Below, piece by piece: positions 12,072 to 21,926 of a stretch of DNA of 64,000 bases (within the stretch, counting starts at the first letter, position 1; every line of letters begins with the position of its first letter). The stretch covers positions 126,666,045-126,730,044 of the forward strand of contig OY757024.1 in the NCBI GenBank assembly GCA_963580285.1. Reading direction: 5' to 3'. Below the pieces are notes generated by a model. It saw only the letters and a list, made by a program, of their open reading frames with translations, was not told where the DNA came from and did no database searches. The position numbers and the translations under genes were made by a program. This stretch comes from Lucinisca nassula. Its lineage: Eukaryota; Mollusca; Bivalvia; Lucinida; Lucinidae.

Positions 12072-12597
12072 TGCGAGCAGGCATTCGTCGGGAGGGCAAC
12101 GTCAAATCAACGTCGGTGCAAAGCGACGACGTTGCACCGACGTTGATGCGATGTTGCATTTACGTCATGACGTTGCACCGATGTTGATGTGGCGTCACAA
12201 ATACGTCGTGTTCCTGCTTGGGTACTTTCACGGTTAAACCAAACAATCTAAGTGCGCGTTGAGGACCATTTTCTGGCCTACTCCGAGAGACAGTCGACCC
12301 ACCAGTAGCCATTTTGGAGATGTGGAAAAAAGCACTATGTCGCACGGGTGTGATATCGTCCCAGCAGGCACACCTCACGAGGGCAACGTCAAATCAACGT
12401 CGGTGCAACGTGACGACGTTGCGCCGACGTAGATGTGATGTTGCACTAACGTCATGACGTTGCACCGAAGTTGATGTGACGTCACAATTACGTCATGTGC
12501 CTGCTGGGGATACTTTCACGATTAAATCTAAACAGTCTAAGTGCTAGTTGAGGATTATTTTTCCGGCCTTCTCCGAGAGACGGTCGACCCACCAGTG
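12018..12597. repeat. Direct duplication of a ~290 bp palindrome-rich segment
   Basis: 12018-12305 and 12306-12597 are diverged direct repeats, both starting tagccatttyggaga and ending gtcgacccaccag. Each contains clustered CAACGTCGGTGCAACG-type palindromes and GACGTCA motifs, and each starts with the terminal segment of family H. Confidence 0.75.
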
Positions 12598-12854
12598 CTG
12601 TCAGGGCTTTGATTTTCAGTACGCTGTCTTTTAAAAGGCAAGAAGTCTAGAAGTTGATGACATTCTTGTTTGGTGAAGTGGAACCGAGATTAACCCGTAC
12701 ACCAGTCACCTTGGCTACCTGAAAGTGTAAAATAAATATATTTATTTTATACATAGCAGTGAAATTAATGCATATCTGAAACAAATAAAACTGATATATT
12801 CACATTGTCAAAATATAAATGATATTTTCACAGTGTGAAAAATAGCATGGCCGT

Positions 12855-13130
12855 CCCAGCCGGCACTCAACGTTGAGTCAACGTTGAGTTTCGGTTGAAA
12901 TTAGGTTGATTGGTTGATCAACCTCATATCAACCTCTGTTCAACGGTGATTTATCAACACTGATTAAACTTTGGCAGTATAACGTTGAATCAACGTTGAT
13001 ATGTTGTTGTATATAAACAACTGATTCCGCAAAGTTGTACTTTAGTTGATATAGCTCTGCTGATTAAACGCTGAAGTCCTTATTATTTAATCAACGTTGA
13101 AATTTGCGGGCTGACAACCAACATTTGGTT
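12855..13130. repeat. CAACGTTGA-rich palindromic segment
   Basis: Multiple TCAACGTTGA-type palindromes and ggttgat half-motifs, at irregular 15-40 bp spacing. The same theme, more regular, is at 18215-18495. Confidence 0.7.
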
Positions 13131-13158
13131 ATCACGACATAATAAACAACAACAACGA

Positions 13159-13192
<34 letters not shown>
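13159..13192. repeat. (ATT)n microsatellite
   Basis: Perfect trinucleotide run of about 11 units. Confidence 0.95.
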
Positions 13193-13414
13193 GCTGTTGC
13201 TGCTACTGCTTTAAAACAACGTTCGCAAATACCAAAGGGCACATCATGTCGGGGCAACGTCGTATCAATGTCATCGCATCGACGTGGATGCGACTTTACC
13301 TAAACGTCATGTGCCAACTGGGATATAAATCCAGAAGGCGCGCAGGTGTGGCTAACGATCAGGGTCTACGCTGTTTGCTTGTCAAATACCAGTTATATAT
13401 GGATATGTCCAGTT

Positions 13415-13512
13415 TGCAAGTTTTGAATGGACTAAAGCCTGGATTGTATGTTATGTACACCTGCGAGTAAAGATCAAATGTGATCGATCGCAGTATCAGT
13501 AGAAAGAAAGAA
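13415..13512 (+). mobile_element. 3' end of SINE family A
   Basis: Matches the end of 10475-10818: cctggattgtatgt, tacacctgcgagtaa, gcagtatcagtag, then an agaaagaaag tail. Confidence 0.65.
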
Positions 13513-14495
13513 CTTTCCCACGAAGCTCGCAGAAACAAAAATTGGCGGCGCCGAACAGAAAAAGGTAATTAGAGTTTTATCCTAACGTACACCGCTGGCC
13601 TAGCCACTGTTTTGGCTTACCCTGCGTCTAAACGAATACTAGTTAATGAGATGGTGCTTATAAAAAAAAACAAAAACAAACAAGCAAAAACTTTAGGCTT
13701 TGTTGGATCTTATTTTCACATCTTTTGGTCGTGACGTGACGCGCCAGGGAAATCCTTATAACGCATGCTCACAGAGTGTGTAAGTTTTTTCACGAACTAG
13801 AGAGAGAAAAAATAGAAAAATATTATTCATTGTGCGAGGTAAGATTTATTATTATCATTATTACTGCATGTATTTTCATAATAGCACGTGTTATTACGCA
13901 CAATACAATGGAAACGAAGAAACTTTCGATTAATAAATTTAGTACTCTTTCAAGTGCCCATTACAAGCGCATGCGCGCAGACGCGCAGTTATGAAAATGG
14001 ACCGCCAAAAACGGGCTTATCAACCTGCAGTTACTATAAAATATCATTTAAAAGTGATTTTGTAATAGCCTTGTTCTTTATAAATTCTAAAATTGATTTT
14101 TAAATGAAGAGAAACTTTTCATTTTTTCCAGTAAACTTTGAAATTGAACGAAACGAAGTGCAATGATGAATATATATAATTGGCCCGTCAAAGAAAAAAT
14201 ATATAAATTAAGATGTCCGGTAAAATGCACGATTCTTTTTCTATTACTTTACAGTAAAATCAAGCTTCTGGGCAATCAAATGCTCACTGGAAACCTTTTC
14301 AGAAAATATGTGATTTTCAGCCAACCACTTAAAATTTTGTTTTGCTCCGGCTTAACTCCTGTGTGTATTTATAACTGTGCTTATCAGTGTTTCAAACAGT
14401 TTGGTGAGCTGGGATATTTCCTAATTAGAGCGTCTGGTAGTTATGATTCCCAGCTTATCCCTTTTTTCTCTTTTTTTTTTTTTTTTTTTGGTTTT
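13513..14495. other. Non-coding AT-rich stretch
   Basis: No gene is recognised. A 148-codon frame at 14163-14609 runs through a poly(T) tract and into the family H element at 14496, so it is not credible as a protein. Confidence 0.5.
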
Positions 14496-14756
14496 CATTA
14501 CGATAACACACCCGTGCGACATAGTGCATTTTTTTCACATCTCAAAAATGGCTTCTCTTCTGATATTTTTGTTTTTTTTACTTCAAACATATGTTATGGG
14601 TCCCGTTAGAGGCGGTTCTAACAAGTACCCACAACCTATGTCTTTGAGCAGAAACGTAGAAATAAGAAAAATGATACATACCCCCGTAAACCCCAGTTTT
14701 CTCTATATAAAGTCGGGTTTAGGGGGTGTTAATAACACGGACGTGTTCACGTGATG
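14496..14756 (+). mobile_element. Family H nested-hairpin element, both ends present
   Basis: Starts CATTACGATAACACACCCGTG and ends with the imperfect inverse complement CACGGACGTGTTCACGTGATGG, preceded by a poly(T) run. The central palindrome (acatatgttatggg...acaacctatgt) and the ccccagttttctctatataa hairpin are present. Length 261 bp. Confidence 0.75.
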
Positions 14757-14760
14757 GATT

Positions 14761-14975
14761 GTACGGCCCTTTCCAGATTATTTCACTCATATCGAGTCGA
14801 TCGTTAATAAGAGGTGGGCGAAAACCGGAGTAACCGGAGAAAAAATTACCTGACCTTCTGTTGCAGAACTTGGCATCTCACATGTGACCCGAGCCAGGCT
14901 AGAACTATAGCGGTGAGAGATCTAATGATTAAGAGTCATCGCTCTCATCCACTAGGCCAAGAAGGCCCATATGTT
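14761..14975 (-). mobile_element. tRNA-Lys-like SINE (family B), minus strand
   Basis: Body gtacggccctttccaga through the head ending aggccaagaaggccc. A-box and B-box are recognisable on the minus strand. It abuts the right end of the family H copy. Confidence 0.8.
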
Positions 14976-15193
14976 TTATGCCTGTACATGGTTGGTTTGG
15001 ACGATTCCGTTCCCTATTATATGTTACTGTTATTATATTTTCATGCAAATAGTGTAAGATGCCCTGGGTGTACGTAGTACGTGGGTCTACACTATTTGCC
15101 CAAATCTCATCCATTGTAACCTATATAGGCATTATAATGTGCAAGTGTAATCCAACAGGGTTTACAATAAAAATGCATATTACAAGACATGTG

Positions 15194-15474
15194 CGGCCCC
15201 CGCCCATTGGGGCTTGCAGAAATAAATGGGCTGCATGATGCTTCAACGCAGAGCTAAAACCGACCGCACATGAGTACTGGTAAACCTGCCCAGGTAAAGC
15301 GGTGCGAGTCGGACCGTCCATGCTTATTAACCCTATTGGTTTCATTGGGCGACAGGGCTTGACATTTCATTGCATCTCAATGTCGGGAAAAAGTCCCACA
15401 AAATTGGAAGCAACGACTCCAAAATGACCTATACAGTGTGACGTGGCGTTAAACCTCAAATCAAACAAACAAAT
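15194..15474 (-). mobile_element. SINE-like element (family D), minus strand, with target-site duplication
   Basis: Flanked by an 11 bp direct repeat caagacatgtg (15183-15193 and 15475-15485). Read on the minus strand it starts tttgtttgatttgaggttt, includes ggtcattttggag and gcctgggcaggttt, and ends ccccaatgggcgg. Further copies are at 27989, 29077, 29709, 34882, 35766, 36075, 36868 and 49592. Confidence 0.8.
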
Positions 15475-15485
15475 CAAGACATGTG

Positions 15486-16613
15486 AAAACTAAAATCATA
15501 TTGCTTTATCTAGAAAAAAAACTTTAATAGTGAAATAAACAGGAGCATAGGCCTACCCCTGCATTATTATTATTATTATTATTATTATTTACTTTTCTTA
15601 TTTCTTCTCAAAATATAGGTCGTGGGTACCCGTTAGAAGGCGGTTCCAACAAGCAGCAACACGCTACGGGTACGTATGCATGGAACATGTTAGACGTTAA
15701 TTTTATTTAGTAAGAAAAGGTTACGCAGGAAAAGCCACAATCAAGGACCACGGCCACCCCAAGCCACCAAAATAACAGTTAGAAAAGATGAGACGACGGC
15801 ACATACACGATCGAAATGTGCGTGCACCAATAGTACAAAACCAGACACTGCAACGGAATCATTATGACAACATACCTTTGTAATGCAGGTCAATATTTTA
15901 TGGATCCAGAGATGATAATTGGTGATTTGTTCTTATTTCTGCTCCAAACATAGATTGTAGATGCTCATTAGAAAACCGGTTCTAACGCGTATCCACAATT
16001 AATAATAATAATAATAATCGACCTCTTGATCTCAAACCCGATGCTTTACCACTGCATCACAGCGCATTTATAAATAAATGAGCAGGAGCAGAAATAAGTA
16101 AAATATGTAAACCGCACTTTTCTCTAGTTAAAGTAGTGTTTGCAAGGACCTGTTAACATGATTTGACCGCCAGAAGTTATACTGATGGGGTTTCAAATCC
16201 GGAGTTTACGAAATTTCCACCCTCGTCCTCAATTCCGATGCAGTGGCATAGGTAATGACAATAACAGTATATTTAGCATTCATGGTCAAGTAGTATAGGC
16301 GCAGCAAAGCGTATGGCATTAACAAACACTACCGGCATGCAGCCATGATAATAGACTGGATACACTCCATTTATTTAGCTGCTTTGTTCATAAGCATATT
16401 TATCTTTCCCTCCTCTCATAAATAATGACTTCTTTAATGAATGAAATTTTGTAGATGGATGAACAGGTTTCCGAGAGAGATAGAATAGGTTATCAGAGAG
16501 ACATTTATAGGTCAAGAGTGAATTAGCTAACATTTGGACTGATTCCAGTCTACCACGATAAGTAAAACCGAAAAAAAATGTTTTGTCACGGGAAGGTTTT
16601 TTTTTTTTTTTTT
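15486..16613. other. Non-coding mosaic with two family H remnants
   Basis: Short remnants of the family H palindrome lie near 15600-15670 (ataggtcgtgggtaccc) and 15940-16010. There are (ATT)n runs near 15565 and 16000. No gene. Confidence 0.5.
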
Positions 16614-17640
16614 TCAATTTTCGATCGATCCTCATACCAGTCTGTTGAGGAGAGGTGGCTTTTTGAAAACGATCCTCATGCCTTGCATTCATGGTGAGGT
16701 GGTATCGATACTTCAAAGCATACAGCACTAACACATACATACTTTCGGTTTACAAGCATGATTTCATTATTTACGTAATTAGCACATGAAGTAAAGCAAT
16801 ACTAATTCAGAATTTTAACTTCTCTATGCTCATGCTTTTTTCAATTTTCGATCGATCCTCATACCATTCTGTTGAGGAGAGGTGGCTTTTTAGAAAACGA
16901 TCCTCATGCCTTGCATTCATGGTGAGGTGGTATCGAAGCATACAGCACTTACACATACATACTTTCGGTTTACAAGCATGATTTCATTATTTACGTAATT
17001 AGCACATGAAGTAAAGCAATACTAATTCAGAATTTTAACTTCTCTATGCTCATGCTTTTTTTCCAATTTTCGATCGATCCTCATACCAGTCTGTTGAGGA
17101 GAGGTGGCTTTTTAGAAAACGATCCTCATGCCTTGCATCCATGGTGAGGTGGTATCGATACTTCAAAGCATACATCACTTACACATACATACTTTCGGTT
17201 CACAAGCATGATTTCATTATTTACGTAATTAGAACATGAAGTAAAGCAATACTAATTCAGAATTTTAACTTCTCTATGCTCATGCTTTTTTCAATTTTCG
17301 ATCGATCCTCATACCATTCTGTTGAGGAGAGGTGGCTTTTTAGAAAACGATCCTCATGCCTTGCATTCATGGTGAGGTGGTATCGAAGCATACAGCACTT
17401 ACACATACATACTTTCGGTTTACAAGCATGATTTTATTATTTACGTAATTAGCACATGAAGTATAGCAATACTAATTCAGAATTTAAACTTCTCTATGCT
17501 CATGTATTTTTTCAATTTTCGATCGATCCTCGTACCAGTCTGTTGAGGAGAGGTGGCTTTTTAGAATACGATCCTCATGCATTGCTTTCATGTTGAGGTG
17601 GTATCGATGCTTCAAAGTATACAACATTTACACATACATA
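16614..17640. repeat. Satellite-like array of five ~221-228 bp repeats in alternating A-B-A-B-A order
   Basis: The anchor cgatcgatcctc recurs at 16622, 16849, 17071, 17299 and 17520, giving periods 227, 222, 228 and 221. Copies 1, 3 and 5 carry accagtctg (and a cttcaaag segment); copies 2 and 4 carry accattctg and lack that segment. The pattern is a ~449 bp dimeric higher-order unit. No coding potential. Confidence 0.85.
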
Positions 17641-18214
17641 CTTTTTCCTGAAAATGTGAACGACAGGGATCGCTTGCAAAGTTCGCACGAACCCCTTCGG
17701 GGTTCATTTAATTTGCATGCGACCCACTGCGTTCATTCTTTCATAAACAGCAGAAAGATAAAATTTATTTCTAAAGTGTACGGATTTTCTACACAATACA
17801 CACTAATTCCTTCCAGAAACTAAACATGCATCTATAGGAGAAAATTCATCTGTGGTGTAATTTGAAGAATTGCCTTTTTTGTTTTTCAGATAGTGTTATG
17901 AATAGCATCAAAGCCTCGACCCGACAGAAAGAAAAAATAGACAGCTTACAGAACAGGCGGCAGCAAATGTCAAACAACAACAACAACAACAACAAAATGA
18001 AACAGTGATCAGTTCTACAAACTTGAAGTACAACAGTGTTTGTGGCTCGTAATAACATATCTTAAAAGCAAATATAAGTGAAAAAGTGGGCGCCCTTGAG
18101 TGCGTATGAAATATTTACAGTTTGCAAATTTACATGTTAGTTTCGTTTCTTTAATAAATCATGGTTTCTTAAACGCTGTTTCTGTAGTTATATCAGTTTG
18201 GTTTAATGATTGAT
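17641..18214. other. No recognisable gene
   Basis: A (CAA)n run near 17975-17995. Nothing else is supported. Confidence 0.5.
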
Positions 18215-18495
18215 ATTTCAACGTTGATGCAAGGTTGAAAATTAAACTATGGTTCAAAGATGACTGCTCAACGTTGATTCAACTTTCATATTCAACCGAA
18301 TATCAACGTTTATTCAACATTGATATATTAACGTTGAATCAACACTGAAATATCAACGTTGATTCACCGTTGGGCGGTCAACTTTGAGTCAACGTTGACT
18401 TTGCAACGTTGATTCAAATTTCATATTCAACCCAAAATCAACGTTTATTCAACGTTTGCCTTCAACGTTGACTCAACGTTGAATCAACCGATCAG
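18215..18495. repeat. CAACGTTGA palindrome array
   Basis: About ten copies of (A/T)TCAACGTTGA(T/A)T-type palindromes, mostly 15-40 bp apart, with variants such as atcaacgtttattc. It ends at cagtgcccgctggg. The GTTGA/TCAAC alternation gives strong hairpin potential. Confidence 0.8.
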
Positions 18496-18770
18496 TGCCC
18501 GCTGGGGTGTTATTTCATAGTAGCATCCCCGGACTACTTTTCTCGCTAAAATTCATGTTATCTATAAAATAATTTTATAAAATACATTAAAAAGCACTGT
18601 TTGTACTGTAAAAATGCTGTATTCAAAATGGCGATCCGTTTATGTTGTTGCAACTGACTATTGTGACGTCATAGCCAAGTAAAAATTTGACGTAAGATTC
18701 GATTGATCAATTACAATAAGTGTCCTAAAATATTATAAAATAAAAAGAAAATATACCTTTTTTCGATAAA

Positions 18771-18882
18771 TATAAAAAATATTTCATCTCATGTGTTGAA
18801 AACATCAGAATTTTCACTCGTGCTATGCACTCGTAAAAATTCAGATATTTTCAACACACTTGATTAAATATTTTTGGTATTC
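18771..18882. repeat. Long imperfect hairpin
   Basis: Arms aatatttcatctcatgtgtt...tgttttcaacac-type pair across a centre at cactcgtgctatgcactcg, about 45 bp per arm with mismatches. Probably a foldback MITE. Confidence 0.6.
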
Positions 18883-19101
18883 GTCTAAAAAAAGTGAATA
18901 TCCTCTATTTATCATAAGACGTCGTTGATAAGCAGTGGATAATGTCGTGCAATAAAACTCGTATGACCACACGTGTAATAACACTTTGGCGGGATTAAGT
19001 AACGTCATGACGACGTCCATGTCAACAATCCATGTTTGGTAAAAGAAATGTCAAATAAGGCGATGAAATCCAATTTAAATTAGTCATATGATAAAGAAAA
19101 G

Positions 19102-19190
19102 CTTACACTTGTGGCCATTCCATGTGAAATTTATGAAACTCGCCGAAGGCTTGTTTCATAAATTTCATATGAAATGACCACGAGTGTAAG
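19102..19190. repeat. 89 bp hairpin
   Basis: The left arm starts cttacacttgtggccattcc and the right arm ends gaccacgagtgtaag. About 40 bp per arm pair with few mismatches around cgccgaaggc. No coding frame. Confidence 0.75.
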
Positions 19191-19430
19191 ATCCTCTCTT
19201 AAAGAAATGAATGAAATTTAATGTTTATCGTAGTATCAACACTATCGGGTCACGAGCAAAGTAAGTGGTTCATTTGACACGAGTTCTTCATAATTCGATG
19301 AGCGTAAGATAAATTACCTTCATAACTTTTAGTTACATTATTTCCCTTCCATTATAGGACAAACAAGAGGCCGACCGGCCACTACGCTCACCAGAGGTCA
19401 TGTCGTTTATACTATATACAAGGGCCGGCC

Positions 19431-19505
19431 TCGGTAGCTCAGTCTGATGCGCCTGTGACTGGTGATCAGGACGATGCGGGTTCGATACGTGCCGAGGTCG
19501 GCAAC
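19431..19505 (+). mobile_element. Isolated tRNA-like sequence, probable SINE head
   Basis: A-box-like GGTAGCTCAGTCTGATG and B-box GGGTTCGATAC, with a 7 bp acceptor-like pairing between ggcctcg and cgaggtc (one G-T). The anticodon and T stems pair poorly, so a degenerate SINE head is likelier than a working tRNA gene. Confidence 0.5.
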
Positions 19506-20262
19506 ATTCTTTCGTTGAGATTGATCATTACACTGATTCTCAAGAAAGTGGATGAAATGGTGTCATAGCATAAATAACACTTATTTTATGTTGTTTTAGC
19601 AAGAAGTAAACCCAGTTAAGTTGGTGTTCTGAAGTGTCTACAACCACCTTAATTTTTTGTATAAAGATCTTGATTGTATCATACCCCAAAATACATTTGC
19701 TGGCTTGAACAAACTGACTGCCCCCCACAAATCTGCATGTCATAATTGAATATGTCGAATTTTACTTAAAACTATTCTATTGACATTTAGCAATAAAACA
19801 ACTAGGTAAGCTTTGGAAATGCTGTTTATGAAATATATTTTTAAACCATAATACAGGCCTATACAGATAAGATAAATGGAAAACAAAAAATATGATGGGA
19901 CTTTGTCATTGCATTTGCGGTATTTTACGAGTCCACGCAATTAAGGGCTAACTCAACCTTTCGAATCAGGCTAACGAGTCATATTTTTTCAACAGAAAGA
20001 TCATGTTCAGTTATCTCGACCAACAATGAAGATATTTTCATGATATATTGGATCCCAGGCATTGCTTAAGGTACGGTATTGTATTTCGAAAAACGTAATT
20101 TCTCTGCTGTATTCTACGAGCCTATCAAAAGTTAAGCAGTATATAAACTTAGATAAAGCTCCATCACTACAGTAAAAGGGAGACAACCAGAAGTAGTCAA
20201 TAAACACACATCGTAACTTTCGTTGAATGAGTTCGTCGGAAAATATAATTTGGAAGCGCGTG
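19506..20262. other. No gene recognised
   Basis: AT-rich. Two weak, outward-facing relatives of the gtattctacgggac motif occur near 20071 and 20107. Confidence 0.4.
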
Positions 20263-20625
20263 TGTATTTTACGGGACGTATTGAACGGGACAAAAAATAG
20301 AACGGCTTCAGCTTGGAACCAGCGATAAGCTGACTGTGTCTAAAAATAGTATGCGACCTGGTCATTTGCAGAAAGACGGACATTTTTGAAGCTGCCAGTC
20401 GCAAACAGAGATTGTGATAACAAACATTTGGATTTTTTTTACGTTTCCGAAAGCAGGTAGGAATTTCTTTTTTTAACAAGAAGCCCATTTACATGAGACT
20501 GTAATTTCAAACGAATATTCTGTGGTGCAATATGTGCAAAATGTTGTCAGTTTCGTCTGCTTTTTAATAGCAGCCAGAACTATGCCATGCGGTGTGTTCA
20601 AGATTGTGTAAACTACACATTGCGG

Positions 20626-21033
20626 CTGTCCCGTAGAATACATATTCGTCCCGTATAATACCTTTACAGGCGTATAGAGTTTATTGACAGATGCTGTCTG
20701 TTCTACTGATCAGGGTTTGGTATGTGTCTTATAATTGAATCGTTATGTGTGCTTCTTTCCAACTTTACCTGAACAAGTGATGAATTATTAGTAAATCGCG
20801 CTACTAAACCAGTTCACGGAACAACCTTCCACAAATTTCTGTTGCACAAAGTAACTCCGAGATATTTGAATATATTATTTTAACAAGGAACGTTTCACTT
20901 ATGTGTATCAATTGTTAAAAATGACCACTTTAAAGTCTTGATATAGATTTGAATTGATAGAAAATGTTTACTATGCAGAAAGGTTGAAGAAATTGTCCCG
21001 TAGAATACATTATAATTGTCCCGTAAAATACAA
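20626..21033 (+). repeat. Left cluster of four TGTCCCGTAnAATAC motifs
   Basis: Two pairs: 20626-20643 with 20648-20661, and 20994-21010 with 21016-21033. Within-pair offsets are about 20 bp (start to start), suggesting a helical-turn arrangement for protein binding. Partner motifs in inverse orientation lie at 24551-24567 and 24904-24920. Confidence 0.7.
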
Positions 21034-21310
21034 TTTTTATAATCATGATTAAATTATAGTCAATACTTTCAGTTGGCACACAGGGTCGAAATAATGTCGA
21101 ATCAATGTCGATTTGACTTCATGACGGCAAGTTGACATTAGTTTAGTGATATTCCGACGTTGTATGCACACTTTGTTTCTATCATTTTATACACTGATTA
21201 GCTGAGACAGAATTGAAGGTTACGCAAAGTATGTAAGTTGTTACTGTGCTCAAAATTCCAAACGGATAGTACATTTCAGCACATGACATGAACGCCTTGT
21301 GCACAGAGAC

Positions 21311-21548
21311 CATTACGATAACACACCAGCGTAGCAGTTCTGTTCCTGATGCAAATTGGTGATGTTTTTCCTATTTATACTCAGATTTCGGGTACCCGTT
21401 AGAACCGCCTCATCGAGATGGTTCTAACGGGTATCCCACGACCAATGTTTGAGGGCACAAATAAGCGAACTAATTTAACCCCTTAACCCCAGTTTTCTTT
21501 GTAATTAAATAGGGCTTAGGGAGGTATCCATGCGGACTGCATAACACA
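21311..21548 (+). mobile_element. Family H nested-hairpin element
   Basis: Starts cattacgataacacacc. It has the central palindrome cgggtacccgttagaacc...ggttctaacgggtatccc and the ccttaaccccagttttctt segment, and ends near a degraded gcggactgcataacac. Lies upstream of the transposase-like gene. Confidence 0.7.
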
Positions 21549-21612
21549 AAGTGTTATTTATTTAAAACTCATTCTGTGTTCTGCACTTTGTCATTGAGCC
21601 ACAGAAATTCAT

Positions 21613-21891
21613 CATTACGATAACACATCCGTGCAACATAGAGCATGTTTTCACATCTCCAAAATGGCTATTTTTCTGATAAAAATCTGTGATATTTTTC
21701 TTATTTTTACCCCAAACATAGGTTGTGGGTGCTCTTTAGAACTGCCTCACTGAGATGGTTCTAACGAGTACCCACAACCTATGTATTGGAGCAGAAATAA
21801 GAAAAATAATGTATAACCCCGTAAACCCCAGTTTCTTTTATATAAAGTGGGGTTCAGGGGATGTTCTTTTCACGGACTTGTTATGGTAATG
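21613..21891 (+). mobile_element. Family H nested-hairpin element with both inverted ends
   Basis: Left end CATTACGATAACACATCCGTG; right end (21871-21891) CACGGACTTGTTATGGTAATG, an imperfect 21 bp terminal inverted repeat. The interior carries the ~30 bp-armed palindrome (acataggttgtgggtgctc...gagtacccacaacctatgt) and the hairpin around ccccagtttcttttatataa. It ends 35 bp before the transposase-like start codon. Confidence 0.8.
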
Positions 21892-21926
21892 TAATATGCA
21901 TATAAATTTATTTGTGTTTTGCAGCA

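Noticed and set aside
14163..14754. 148- and 103-codon overlapping frames
   Set aside because: They run through a poly(T) tract and a family H element; no protein features.
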